Source: Alphaproteobacteria bacterium (GTDB taxonomy: Bacteria; Pseudomonadota; Alphaproteobacteria; Rickettsiales; JAIXRX01). Taken from it: a stretch of 8,860 bases of DNA. The first letter of the stretch is position 1; every line of letters begins with the position of its first letter. Made by a program: the position numbers and the translations under genes. The DNA is taken from contig JAIXRX010000020.1 in the NCBI GenBank assembly GCA_027485005.1, forward strand, positions 1-8,860, written 5' to 3'. Positions 1 to 6,666 of this stretch are shown here, in pieces. Below the pieces are notes generated by a model that was not told the DNA's origin, ran no database searches, and saw only the letters and a program-made list of their open reading frames with translations.

Positions 1-240
1 CTTTTAAAGGTGTTTGACGCACCCATTGCGGCCAGCAGCGCGAATCTCAGCGGGCAGCCTGCGGCCACGAATGCCAAAGAGGTGCTACAAAGTTTTGGAG
101 CAGGGTTGGCGCTGATTCTGGATGGCACTTGCGAACCATCTGGCAAGGCATCCACTGTAGTGGATGCAAGCGGAGATAGCCCAAAAATCTTGCGTGAGGG
201 AGCGATTTCTACCGCGCAAATTCTTTCTGTTTGGGGATAG
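1..240 (+). CDS. Threonylcarbamoyl-AMP synthase, C-terminal part (TsaC/Sua5/YrdC family), 5'-truncated by window edge
   Basis: The reading frame is open from base 1 and stops with TAG at 238-240, giving 79 residues that must be the end of a longer protein. Visible family signatures are PIAASSANLSGQP near the start, LILDG in the middle, then GKASTVVD and ILREGAIS near the end. These match the C-terminal half of the YrdC-like domain: the SANxSG segment and the STVVD...ILREG block. Family members make threonylcarbamoyl-AMP from threonine, bicarbonate and ATP in the cytoplasm. TsaB/TsaD (with TsaE) then transfer the group to A37 of tRNAs reading ANN codons. The protein ends right after the YrdC domain with no room for a Sua5 extension, which favours the short TsaC form, although I cannot see the N-terminus. 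It converges with the next gene, leaving only 4 bp between the stop codons, and I see no terminator there. Confidence 0.9.
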   Translation, partial: LLKVFDAPIAASSANLSGQPAATNAKEVLQSFGAGLALILDGTCEPSGKASTVVDASGDSPKILREGAISTAQILSVWG

Positions 241-244
241 GCTT

Positions 245-1045
245 TTACTTTTTTGGCATGCGTGAGAGAAGGGCGTCCACCCAATCTACGGGTAGGCAGG
301 CCATCAGCCATGCAGGATAAGCCATCCACCAAGGAAAAGTGATGATGGCTTGGTTGCGTGCCAACTTTTCTTGAATGATTATCGCTGCTTTTTCCGCGGT
401 AATAATACCCGGCATCGGGAAACGGTTTTTGGCGGTAATGCCCGAATGCACAAAGCCTGGGCATATGACGTTGATGCGAATGCCCTGCGGCGAAAGATGC
501 GCCCGCCACGCTTCTCCTAACGCGCGCACTGCCACTTTGCTGGCACTGTAGGCGGGGGCGTTGGGCAAGCCACGAAACCCCGCAACCGAACTGACCAAAG
601 CAATTTGCCCGTTTTTGCGGCTAATCATCGCGTCCCATAAGGGCAGTACCGTATTCAGCACGCCTTGCAGGTTGGTATCAAAAATCTCTTGAGTGTTTTT
701 GGGCGTTTCAATTCCATTATTTAATCCGATAGCAATCCCTGCATTGGCCACCAATAAATCAACAGAATATTTCGCATAAAAATCTTGCAGCCACTGCTCT
801 AAAATTTCACGCTCACAAACGTCGATATGGCCAATCTCTACTTGTGCCCCTTTGGCGCGACAATCCTCTGCCACAGCTTGTAGGCGCGCCAGATTTCGCC
901 CAATTAAACCCAAGGTTGTTCCAGAGGCGGCATATTGTTTGGCGAGCGCCGCGCCAATGCCGCTGCTGGCGCCGGTTATCACCACGCTCTGAAGGGCACG
1001 GGCAGGGGCGTGATTTGTCAAGCGGTTAACGGCATATGGCAGCAT
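245..1045 (-). CDS. Short-chain dehydrogenase/reductase (classical SDR), NAD(P)-dependent
   Basis: The 266-residue protein shows the full classical SDR set: cofactor-binding TGASSGIG at about 24-31, an Arg after the second strand (GRN, about 49-51) that hints at NADPH preference, NAG at about 101-103, the active-site serine in VSSVAG (about 152), and the catalytic YSASK pair Tyr166/Lys170, followed by PG at about 196. It is therefore expected to be a soluble or peripheral oxidoreductase of alcohols or ketones; the substrate cannot be inferred. The last 40 or so residues are rich in Trp, Pro and hydrophobic residues (FPWWMAYPAWLMA) and could contact membrane or form a substrate lid. I chose the ATG at 1045. 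A longer reading from a TTG at 1120 is possible but would add 25 residues unlike a normal SDR N-terminus. No strong Shine-Dalgarno sequence is visible before either start. The gene is divergent from the pentapeptide-repeat gene. Confidence 0.9.
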   Translation of the reverse strand: MLPYAVNRLTNHAPARALQSVVITGASSGIGAALAKQYAASGTTLGLIGRNLARLQAVAEDCRAKGAQVEIGHIDVCEREILEQWLQDFYAKYSVDLLVANAGIAIGLNNGIETPKNTQEIFDTNLQGVLNTVLPLWDAMISRKNGQIALVSSVAGFRGLPNAPAYSASKVAVRALGEAWRAHLSPQGIRINVICPGFVHSGITAKNRFPMPGIITAEKAAIIIQEKLARNQAIITFPWWMAYPAWLMACLPVDWVDALLSRMPKK

Positions 1046-1092
1046 ATTTATGGCTTTGAATTTTTGGGTTATCGTGCTAATAATAAACCTGT

Positions 1093-1112
1093 TGTGGTGC
1101 AACGATGCCACA
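1093..1112. promoter_or_regulatory. Inverted repeat TGTGG-N10-CCACA in the divergent SDR/pentapeptide spacer
   Basis: Five-base arms TGTGG (1093-1097) and CCACA (1108-1112) form a dyad in the 118-bp spacer between two divergently transcribed starts. Its place and its 10-base centre would suit a repressor or activator site, but dyads this short occur by chance. No convincing -35/-10 pair was found beside it, apart from a possible TATATT near 1132. Confidence 0.2.
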
Positions 1113-1163
1113 TCTGTCAAACGAGAATTATTATATTTCTATCAGCAGAAAGAACGAGAGATT

Positions 1164-3017
1164 ATGGTGAAGGTACGTAAAGCGATTGGTAGTCTGTTGA
1201 ATCTTTTCAAGCCTGAGCCACTAAAACCCACCTTACTTAACACTGCCCACATGATGGTGCCTACGAATAATGAGGCAGAAACACTTGCGGCTGTGCATAG
1301 CCAGAGTGTGAACCAAGACGCCACCGTGATGGAAAACCACACACAAGATGCGATGGAAGCCTTTGCAATGATGGATGCGCTGAAAGGTGCTGAGAGCGCC
1401 TCAATTGCGCGCACTAAGGCAGCAGAGGAAGAAATAGAAGCTCAGAAAATTGAGGAAGAAAAAGTGGTACCACTGTTTCCTGCCTTTGCCCCAGGAACAG
1501 ACGCAGCCTTTGCACAAAATGTTAGCGCCCAATTAGCCGCTGCAGAAGCCACGCAGGCCGCGCTTCAGCAGCTTGAGAAGCTGGCACAAATGGCAGGGCA
1601 TCCGCTTGAAAATACAACTGCACAACCGCAGGAAGACGCTACTGAATTGATGCAGGATGGCATTGAAGATGCGGTAATTGTTGAAGATAGCAGCACACAG
1701 GAAGTGGTACAGCTTGGTCCAGTGGACCCGCTGGATATGCCAGCACTAGTGCGTGAAAAATATATTTCTCACCAATTATGGTTGGAAACAGAGGGGCGTG
1801 AAGGCAAACGCTTCCGCTATATTGCAGAGGATATGCAAGGCCAGCGTTTTTCAGGCCTAAACTTGGCGCAAGCGCAATTCCGTGGTGAAGATTTGTATGG
1901 CATGCAATTTGATGGCGCAAATCTGCGTGAGGCCGATTTCAGCGATTGTAACTTGCAGCGCACCAATTTCGGCCATGCCAAAATGGACGGTGCTAACGTG
2001 TCCCGCGCAAACCTTGCCTTTGCGAATATGAATTATGTTTCGGCGGCAGCATCTAATTTTTCGGGTGCGAATCTGGAAGGCACCATGCTGCGCGATTGTA
2101 ACTTTGCCGATAGTAATATGCGTGATGCTAATTTCCAAGGCACGATTGCGATGCACAGCATCTTTGTGCGTGCGCAGCTGCGCAATGCGTCATTCCTTGA
2201 AGCGATTTTAGAAAACGCCGATTTTACAGATGCAGACATGCGCGCCAGCCATATGGTGCGTGGGCTCTTGACCGAGACAAAATTTGATGGCGCGACCTTC
2301 AAAGGTGCGGTGTTAGAAGAGATTGATTTTTCAGCAGCAGATTTCACCTTGGCTAATGACGTAGCCGAGGAATATCAGCGCACGGCGCTTTCTGTGGCGC
2401 GTGGAAAACTGCAAACCACCCGCGAAAAACTAGATAATATTCAAGAAACATTAAAGCGCCGAGAATATCGGATTCATGAAACTGCTCGTGAACTTTCTAA
2501 CCGTTTACAGCAGTTGCGCCAAATGGAAGGTCAAGAAAACAAATTGCTCGATATTATTCGTGCTCAAGGCCGCTGGATGCGCAATAGCGGATTTTGGTGG
2601 GCAGGCGTAGTGGCGATTGTTACGACTTTCTCATGGTTTGCTTTAAGTGATATGGTTGAGCGTAACACGAACATTGGTGCTGTCGCATTTCTTGCTACCT
2701 TTAATGTCGTCGTGATCGGTTTATCGGTCATGTCTTTTTATCGTTCTATCGTGGTGTGCCGTTCGGTACAAACCATGTTTGAAGCGCGCCAACAATATGC
2801 CAATCAGCTGACTGGTCTTGAACAGGAGTTTGAAGCGGCGCCTGAAATGAAAGAAATGAATGGGCTAAAATCAGGCGAAACACAGGCATTGCCTGCATCA
2901 GAACAAGCTGAAGAAACTGACTCAGCCGCACCTCAAGAGCAAGCAGTACTGGATTATTCTGCTGTTATGCCACTGGAAAGGAGTGATGCAACCGCGCCGC
3001 AAACGCATGTTGCCTAG
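1164..3017 (+). CDS. Pentapeptide-repeat protein with coiled coil and C-terminal two-helix membrane hairpin
   Basis: This 617-residue protein has four visible parts. Residues 1-190 are Ala/Glu/Gln-rich and look disordered, with a basic start (MVKVRKAIGSLLNLFKP) that could be amphipathic. Residues 229-395 hold pentapeptide repeats of the A(D/N)Lxx type, for example DGANLREADFSDCNL and NADFTDADM; such repeats fold into a right-handed quadrilateral beta helix. Residues 407-472 are a charged coiled coil. Residues 477-494 (FWWAGVVAIV...) and 503-526 (NIGAVAFLATFNVVVIG...) are two membrane helices joined by a loop of about 8 residues. Basic residues before and after the hairpin predict both ends in the cytoplasm. 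The tail (527-617) is acidic. I chose ATG 1164, preceded by GAGAG; the upstream ATG at 1050 would add 38 residues overlapping the SDR start region. The role is unknown. A cytoplasmic scaffold at the inner membrane is an inference, and DNA-gyrase mimicry of the Qnr type is unlikely given the membrane anchor. Confidence 0.85.
   Translation: MVKVRKAIGSLLNLFKPEPLKPTLLNTAHMMVPTNNEAETLAAVHSQSVNQDATVMENHTQDAMEAFAMMDALKGAESASIARTKAAEEEIEAQKIEEEKVVPLFPAFAPGTDAAFAQNVSAQLAAAEATQAALQQLEKLAQMAGHPLENTTAQPQEDATELMQDGIEDAVIVEDSSTQEVVQLGPVDPLDMPALVREKYISHQLWLETEGREGKRFRYIAEDMQGQRFSGLNLAQAQFRGEDLYGMQFDGANLREADFSDCNLQRTNFGHAKMDGANVSRANLAFANMNYVSAAASNFSGANLEGTMLRDCNFADSNMRDANFQGTIAMHSIFVRAQLRNASFLEAILENADFTDADMRASHMVRGLLTETKFDGATFKGAVLEEIDFSAADFTLANDVAEEYQRTALSVARGKLQTTREKLDNIQETLKRREYRIHETARELSNRLQQLRQMEGQENKLLDIIRAQGRWMRNSGFWWAGVVAIVTTFSWFALSDMVERNTNIGAVAFLATFNVVVIGLSVMSFYRSIVVCRSVQTMFEARQQYANQLTGLEQEFEAAPEMKEMNGLKSGETQALPASEQAEETDSAAPQEQAVLDYSAVMPLERSDATAPQTHVA
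1848..2348 (+). repeat. Pentapeptide-repeat block encoded within the membrane-anchored protein
   Basis: About 33 imperfect five-residue units occupy residues 229-395 of the encoded protein. A Phe, Leu or Met recurs at the central position, with Ala/Ser two residues before and Asn/Asp one residue before. The best-preserved stretches are near 1905-2010 and 2205-2250. The run is broken once, around residues 330-340 (a Met/Ala/Ser-rich segment), and by less regular units near 2150-2200. Confidence 0.75.
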
Positions 3018-3037
3018 CATGCTTTGGCGCAGTTTTT
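2994..3037 (+). terminator. Probable rho-independent terminator overlapping the stop codon of the pentapeptide gene
   Basis: The left arm GCGCC-(gc)-AAA-(c)-GCATG (2994-3009) pairs with CATGC-TTT-GGCGC (3018-3030), giving 13 base pairs with two small bulges and an 8-base loop. It is followed after AG by the T-rich run TTTTTCTT (3033-3040). The TAG stop codon (3015-3017) lies in the loop, so a ribosome finishing translation would cover the left arm. The bulges weaken the call, but position and T-tract support it. Confidence 0.5.
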
Positions 3038-3038
3038 C

Positions 3039-3067
3039 TTGCGTATTTAATTCAAAACACAAATAGT
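3039..3067 (+). promoter_or_regulatory. Weak candidate promoter for the LOG-family gene
   Basis: TTGCGT (3039-3044) and AATAGT (3062-3067) are separated by 17 bases, and each matches the sigma70 consensus at four of six positions. It sits just after the putative terminator of the preceding gene and about 60 bases before the LOG start, the expected place. The motif quality is poor. Confidence 0.25.
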
Positions 3068-3113
3068 AACAGGATGTCTTCTGCTTAATGTGGGGACAAA
3101 TAACAAAAGCCAT

Positions 3114-3120
3114 GAAAGGA
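3114..3120 (+). promoter_or_regulatory. Ribosome binding site that decides the LOG gene start
   Basis: GAAAGGA lies 8 bases before ATG 3129. It supports that ATG over the GTG at 3090, which would add 13 polar residues before the conserved N-terminus and has no Shine-Dalgarno sequence. Confidence 0.7.
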
Positions 3121-3128
3121 AAATAACA

Positions 3129-3677
3129 ATGGCAAAAAGCGTATGTGTATTTTGTGGGGCTTCCAACAATATTCCAAAAAAATATTTTGATATGGGCGCT
3201 GAGCTTGGCAAACAAATGGCCAACAAGGGAATTCAACTAGTTTATGGTGGTGGCGACTGCGGCGTCATGGGGGCGGTGGCAAACTCGGTCATGACAAATG
3301 ATGGTCATGTGACGGGGGTATTCCCACTCAGCCTTAAAAATATCGAGAACGAACATCAGTCACTGACTGAAATTATTATCGTGGATACCATGCATCAGCG
3401 TAAGCAGATTATGTATCAACGTTCCGATATTTTTGTGGTGCTACCCGGTGGCTTCGGCACGATGGATGAGATGTTCGAAATCTTGACCTGGAAACAGCTT
3501 CAGCTGCATGACAAGCCGATCATTATTTTGAACTATGACGGTTATTGGGATCATTTGATCGCTTTGATGAATAATATCATCGCATGTGGCTTTGCAGCGC
3601 ATGAAGTGGCAGGCTTCTTCCAAGTAGTCGATACCATTGAACATTTGGTGGAAGCAATTGAAGTGGCCTATAGTTAG
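3129..3677 (+). CDS. LOG-family (TIGR00730) nucleoside 5'-monophosphate phosphoribohydrolase
   Basis: The 182-residue protein has the usual length and layout of the Lonely Guy family, a Rossmann-like fold. Residues 4-11 form the first strand (SVCVFCGAS), 39-48 the glycine-rich loop YGGGDCGVMG, 88-93 MHQRKQ with the conserved Arg, and 106-114 the signature PGGFGTMDE carrying the catalytic Glu. Characterised members release the base from cytokinin riboside 5'-monophosphates or AMP, giving ribose 5-phosphate. In bacteria the physiological substrate is often unclear, and older annotations call these proteins lysine decarboxylases, which this sequence does not support. It is expected to be cytoplasmic and dimeric. 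The gene stands alone between a putative terminator upstream and a strong bidirectional terminator downstream, so it is probably monocistronic. The start at 3129 is set by the GAAAGGA site. Confidence 0.92.
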   Translation: MAKSVCVFCGASNNIPKKYFDMGAELGKQMANKGIQLVYGGGDCGVMGAVANSVMTNDGHVTGVFPLSLKNIENEHQSLTEIIIVDTMHQRKQIMYQRSDIFVVLPGGFGTMDEMFEILTWKQLQLHDKPIIILNYDGYWDHLIALMNNIIACGFAAHEVAGFFQVVDTIEHLVEAIEVAYS

Positions 3678-3694
3678 GTTACTTCTAATTACTC

Positions 3695-3731
3695 ACAAAA
3701 AAGCCCGCCAAATTTTGGCGGGCTTTTTTGT
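3695..3731. terminator. Strong bidirectional rho-independent terminator
   Basis: A nearly perfect palindrome has A6-GCCCGCC (3697-3709), loop AAATTTT (3710-3716) and GGCGGGC-T6 (3717-3729), extended by AC...GT at the outer ends. The GC-rich stem is flanked by an A-run on one side and a T-run on the other, so it can stop transcription in both directions. It lies in the 70-bp gap between the converging LOG and ompA-like genes and serves both. Confidence 0.93.
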
Positions 3732-3747
3732 CACTAGTTCGGGGGGA

Positions 3748-4860
3748 TTATTTCCCCAAGAAGCGAATTTCTACACGGCGGTTTTGTGGCTCACGCACTC
3801 CGTCGGCGGTTTGTACCAATGGTTCTTTTTCACCGCGCGCATCCCATTGTACAGCTGAAGGATTGATGCCTAGTTTAGCCAAACCTGCTTTTACGGCTTC
3901 TGCACGGTTTTCAGAAAGTTTCTGGTTGTGTTCTGGTGTGCCAGAAGTATCCGCGTGACCAATAACTTGCAACCCAGTGGCATTGCTGTTCACTGCGTCT
4001 TGAGCAGCTTGACGAATAACACTCGCTGCTTCTTTGGTTAACTTGGCACGGTCAAGGTCAAAGAATACATTATAGCTACGCGAAACAGGAGCTGCAGATT
4101 GAACAGGCGCTGCAACAGCTGCAGATGGCGCAAAGGTTGCTGCAGGAGCAGACGGGGCCGCTATCGGTAGTGGTGTAGGTGTTGCCTCATTTGGCATATC
4201 GGCACCAAAGCTATAACGCAGACCTGCAGTCACCGTACTATTTTTGTAAGTGAAGTTACCTTTATTACCGTTAGTGGTGTTGTAGTCTGCGCCAAACGAG
4301 CGCACATAACGATAATCAGTAAACAAGCTTAACTCGTTATCAAGTGCATATTCCGCACCTATAATTCCTTGATAAGCACCCACCCAGTTGCTGTCATCAA
4401 CCACAAGACCACCAGCCAAAGGAGAGGCTGCAAGATCTAAACGCATCATACCAATACCCGCACCAACATAAGGGGTGAAGGATGGTCCAAACACATTCAC
4501 GTCAAATAACAAGTTGTACATTAAGCTCAAGGCTTTGGTATCACCTGATGAGGTGGCGGTGTTTTGAAGTGTATCAATGCCATTATCGCGGTAGGAAAGC
4601 TCAACTTCGTTACGGATGAAATTGCCATAATCATAACCAACTGCGCCAGACGCCATCCATCCCCAGTCAAAGTCAGCAGAGAGTTGATAGCTAGGAGCGC
4701 CGGATTTACTTTTAAAATCGCTCTCAAGATTGGAGCTCAGGCCGCCAGCACCGGAAATATACACACCAGAGGTCGGGTCGTTATAGTCTTCAGCAAATGC
4801 TTGTGTGCACAGCAAAATAGCAGCACAGGCCACTCCAGTTTTCAATGTATGGCGAATCAT
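3748..4860 (-). CDS. OmpA-family outer membrane protein (beta barrel plus peptidoglycan-binding domain)
   Basis: The 370-residue protein begins with a clear Sec signal peptide (basic MIRHTLK, then a hydrophobic core ending TQAFA before EDYND, cleavage after about residue 23). Residues 26-219 form an outer-membrane beta barrel with alternating aromatic/hydrophobic strands such as NEVELSYRDNG and TDYRYVRSFG, and a strand ending in RYSFG. Residues 221-260 are a Pro/Ala-rich linker. Residues 263-367 are the OmpA C-terminal domain, with YNVFFDLDRAKLT, GHADTSG (301-307), NQKLSENRAEAV and NRRVEIRF. The Asp of HADTSG and the Arg of LSENR correspond to the residues that grip diaminopimelate in peptidoglycan in characterised OmpA proteins. 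It should therefore anchor the outer membrane to the cell wall. I chose the ATG at 4860, which starts the signal peptide; AGGAG lies 11 bases upstream, somewhat far. An upstream in-frame start at 4920 would bury the signal peptide. Confidence 0.95.
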   Translation of the reverse strand: MIRHTLKTGVACAAILLCTQAFAEDYNDPTSGVYISGAGGLSSNLESDFKSKSGAPSYQLSADFDWGWMASGAVGYDYGNFIRNEVELSYRDNGIDTLQNTATSSGDTKALSLMYNLLFDVNVFGPSFTPYVGAGIGMMRLDLAASPLAGGLVVDDSNWVGAYQGIIGAEYALDNELSLFTDYRYVRSFGADYNTTNGNKGNFTYKNSTVTAGLRYSFGADMPNEATPTPLPIAAPSAPAATFAPSAAVAAPVQSAAPVSRSYNVFFDLDRAKLTKEAASVIRQAAQDAVNSNATGLQVIGHADTSGTPEHNQKLSENRAEAVKAGLAKLGINPSAVQWDARGEKEPLVQTADGVREPQNRRVEIRFLGK

Positions 4861-4949
4861 CTCTACTAATACTCCTAAAAAACATAAATCAAAAGACGTT
4901 AACACCCTCGGATTTGGCAAAATTTCTTTATTTGCCTATTATTTTGAAC

Positions 4950-4977
4950 AATCTAGCAGGCTATTCTATTTTCACAA
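4950..4977 (-). promoter_or_regulatory. Candidate promoter for the ompA-like gene
   Basis: On the minus strand, TTGTGA (4977-4972) and TAGATT (4955-4950) are separated by 16 bases, about 90 bases before the ATG. Each box matches four of six consensus positions. The implied leader of about 80 nt would be AT-rich, as is common for abundant porin mRNAs, but this is a visual match only. Confidence 0.3.
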
Positions 4978-5037
4978 GTTTTTTGATGCCGCAGTAATAC
5001 TCGTTCGGGCAAAATAATTCTTCATACATGTTAGCTG

Positions 5038-5056
5038 TGATAAAAAAACATTATCA
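5038..5056. repeat. Small hairpin TGATAA-N7-TTATCA in the ompA/DUF2336 spacer
   Basis: Six-base perfect arms (5038-5043 and 5051-5056) enclose an A-rich 7-base loop. AT-only stems of this size are weak as RNA; as DNA it could be an operator in the divergent promoter region. No function is demonstrable. Confidence 0.3.
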
Positions 5057-5158
5057 TAAATTTTATAAAAAACCCGCCAAATCTTTACGCATTATTAAGA
5101 GTTATTGTCTAACATTGAAACATAGAGTCAATTATTTATCAGAATCAGAGTGTAGGCA

Positions 5159-6283
5159 ATGAATATGTTAAGTTATGATGATTTTCGTCAATTGCAGATG
5201 AACCCTTCACCAAGCGCTCGCGTGACCGTAGCCTCAAAAATTAACGTCCATCTTGAAGAGAGTCCGGAGGGTAGTGAAGCGCACCAATTAGTGGTAGATA
5301 TTGCGCGTTACTTACAGCGTGATCCCAAGGTAGAAGTGCGCGAAACATTGGCGCGCGGCATTAAGCAAAGTAAGCGTTTGCCCAAAGCGGTGGTGATGCT
5401 ACTTGCGACTGACGAGTCCGATATGGTGGCCTTGCCTATTCTAAAATTTTCACCATTATTAAGTGATGAAGAATTGGTGCCGATTATTCGTCAGACAGAA
5501 AAAACCAGCCGCTTGATGGCTATCTCTGAACGCGAATCAGTAAGTGGCTTATTGTGCAATGAACTCATTGAGAAAAAGAAACCAGAAGTGGTTGCGAGTT
5601 TAGCAAAAAATGAGAATGCACAGCTGGAAGAAAAACATTTAGATAGAATTGGTCAGTTGCTAGGCAATCATGAGGACGTCTGGACGCATCTTGCATTGCG
5701 TAAAGATCATGAAAAATTACAGGTCATGTGGTATCGCCACGATGTTGTTCAGCGCGCCGCTAATGACGAAGTCGCTAATGCATACACGCCAAGCGATTAT
5801 ACTGGGGTAGATATTGATACACCAACGACTGCGCCAAACTATGATCATTTGCGCATGAAGTTAAAAGTACTTGTCCCACAAACGCCAGAAGCGGCTATGA
5901 ATCACATGATCGAACAACTGAATCGTGAGGGGCAGTTGAGCGCAAGCCTTGTGATTCTTGCCTTGTGTATGGGGCAGCGACGATTTGTAGCGGCTTGTTT
6001 TGCTCGCCAAACTAAAATGAGCACTTCCGAAGCAGAACTATGCTGTGGCATGGCGAATCAGAAATTCCGCCAAATGTATATTAAATCAAGGCTCTCAACA
6101 TCATTTTTACCCTTGGTACAATTTATGCTGGAGGCTTGTAACACGTTGCTTGCTAAAGGTGTACCACCACAAACTCGTGCGTTTGAATTGAGTATGGCGG
6201 AATATCTTGCGGCTGCAATGCGCGAACACATTAACTTTGCACGCACCGTGGGCACGCCAATTATCGAAACATTACAGCATTAA
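5159..6283 (+). CDS. DUF2336 domain-containing protein
   Basis: The 374-residue soluble protein has no signal peptide or membrane segments. It looks all-helical, with short repeating helix pairs: SARVTVASKINVHLEE, VVDIARYLQRDPKVEVRETLARGIK, LPKAVVMLLATDESDMVALPILKFSPLLSDEEL. This pattern, with conserved D...V...LA...S at each turn, is typical of the DUF2336 family, which resembles HEAT-type helical repeats and is found mainly in Alphaproteobacteria. The C-terminal half (about 230-374) is another helical block, including SEAELCCGMANQKFRQMY. The family function is not established; a protein-interaction scaffold is an inference. Start choice is open between ATG 5159 (AGAG 8 bases upstream) and ATG 5165 (TAGG 8 bases upstream), a two-residue difference. 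The gene seems monocistronic: upstream is the divergent porin and downstream a converging gene 29 bp away, with no obvious terminator between. Confidence 0.85.
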   Translation: MNMLSYDDFRQLQMNPSPSARVTVASKINVHLEESPEGSEAHQLVVDIARYLQRDPKVEVRETLARGIKQSKRLPKAVVMLLATDESDMVALPILKFSPLLSDEELVPIIRQTEKTSRLMAISERESVSGLLCNELIEKKKPEVVASLAKNENAQLEEKHLDRIGQLLGNHEDVWTHLALRKDHEKLQVMWYRHDVVQRAANDEVANAYTPSDYTGVDIDTPTTAPNYDHLRMKLKVLVPQTPEAAMNHMIEQLNREGQLSASLVILALCMGQRRFVAACFARQTKMSTSEAELCCGMANQKFRQMYIKSRLSTSFLPLVQFMLEACNTLLAKGVPPQTRAFELSMAEYLAAAMREHINFARTVGTPIIETLQH

Positions 6284-6312
6284 AAATAAAAAAACAGCAT
6301 TGCCGCCTTCAT

Positions 6313-6513
6313 CTAGGCTGGCATATCAGGATATAAAAATCCTTCAATTTGCGTCATTTCTTGGCGTAAAGCCAAGCGCTCCTTCTTTAAACGTGCCACA
6401 CGAAGTTGGTCGTAATAAGGAGTTTTTGAAACATCATCAATTTCATCGTCAATCTCCTGATGGCGCAAACGAAGCCGTTCCAGGCGTTTTTCAAGCAACA
6501 AATCTTCATCCAT
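6313..6513 (-). CDS. YdcH family small protein (DUF465)
   Basis: The 66-residue, highly charged protein is almost entirely coiled coil. Residues 5-27 (LLLEKRLERLRLRHQEIDDEIDD) form one helix, a short break at SKTPYYD follows, then a second helix (QLRVARLKKERLALRQEMTQIE) and a short tail, GFLYPDMPA. A first helix with RHxxIDxEI, a gap, then LxxLKKxRLxLKxEI is the DUF465/YdcH layout, and the length is normal for the family. It is expected to be a cytoplasmic helical hairpin that oligomerises; its function is not established. The ATG at 6513 is the only start in frame after the upstream sequence loses other start codons, and AGGAG lies 12 bases before it, farther than usual. It converges with the DUF2336 gene and is divergent from the permease gene. 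Confidence 0.82.
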   Translation of the reverse strand: MDEDLLLEKRLERLRLRHQEIDDEIDDVSKTPYYDQLRVARLKKERLALRQEMTQIEGFLYPDMPA

Positions 6514-6666
6514 AGTCGCGCGTGGCTCCTGTTCATTAAATATTTATAATGATGGAATATAACACAAAAAATCAATCGCTTCATGTGTTTTTTTGCGCTG
6601 CCGCAAAAGCACGGATAGCCTATGATTTGTCTTGCATTTTTGCGGGGAATATCTTTTTTGGAAGAT

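Larger units (their letters stand above)
4861..5158. other. Divergent AT-rich intergenic region between the ompA-like and DUF2336 genes
   Basis: This 298-bp spacer holds both promoters but no coding sequence that I can support. It contains a candidate ompA promoter (4950-4977), a small hairpin TGATAA/TTATCA (5038-5056), and a segment resembling half of the downstream terminator (about 5067-5085). For the DUF2336 gene, the best -35/-10 guess is TTGAAA near 5116 with TATCAG near 5138. It is weak. Confidence 0.6.

Noticed and set aside
1050..1163. A 38-residue hydrophobic N-terminal extension of the pentapeptide protein (ALNFWVIVLIINLLW), which would act as a membrane anchor
   Set aside because: It would start 4 bases from the SDR start codon, occupying the whole divergent promoter region, and ATG 1164 has a better ribosome site. 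It remains a formal alternative.
2986..3066. A 26-codon basic small ORF beginning right after AAAGGAG and overlapping the end of the pentapeptide gene
   Set aside because: The Shine-Dalgarno-like sequence is only two bases from the ATG, the frame runs through the putative terminator hairpin, and the AAAGGAG is explained by Glu-Arg-Ser codons of the larger gene.
3441..3644. Minus-strand frames within the LOG gene
   Set aside because: The plus-strand protein carries the complete LOG signature, and the minus-strand frames have no independent ribosome site or motif.
6275..6301. Direct repeat ACAGCATT twice around the DUF2336 stop codon, considered as an insertion or attachment-site footprint
   Set aside because: Eight bases repeated at 19-base distance in AT-rich sequence, with no mobile-element gene nearby, is within chance.
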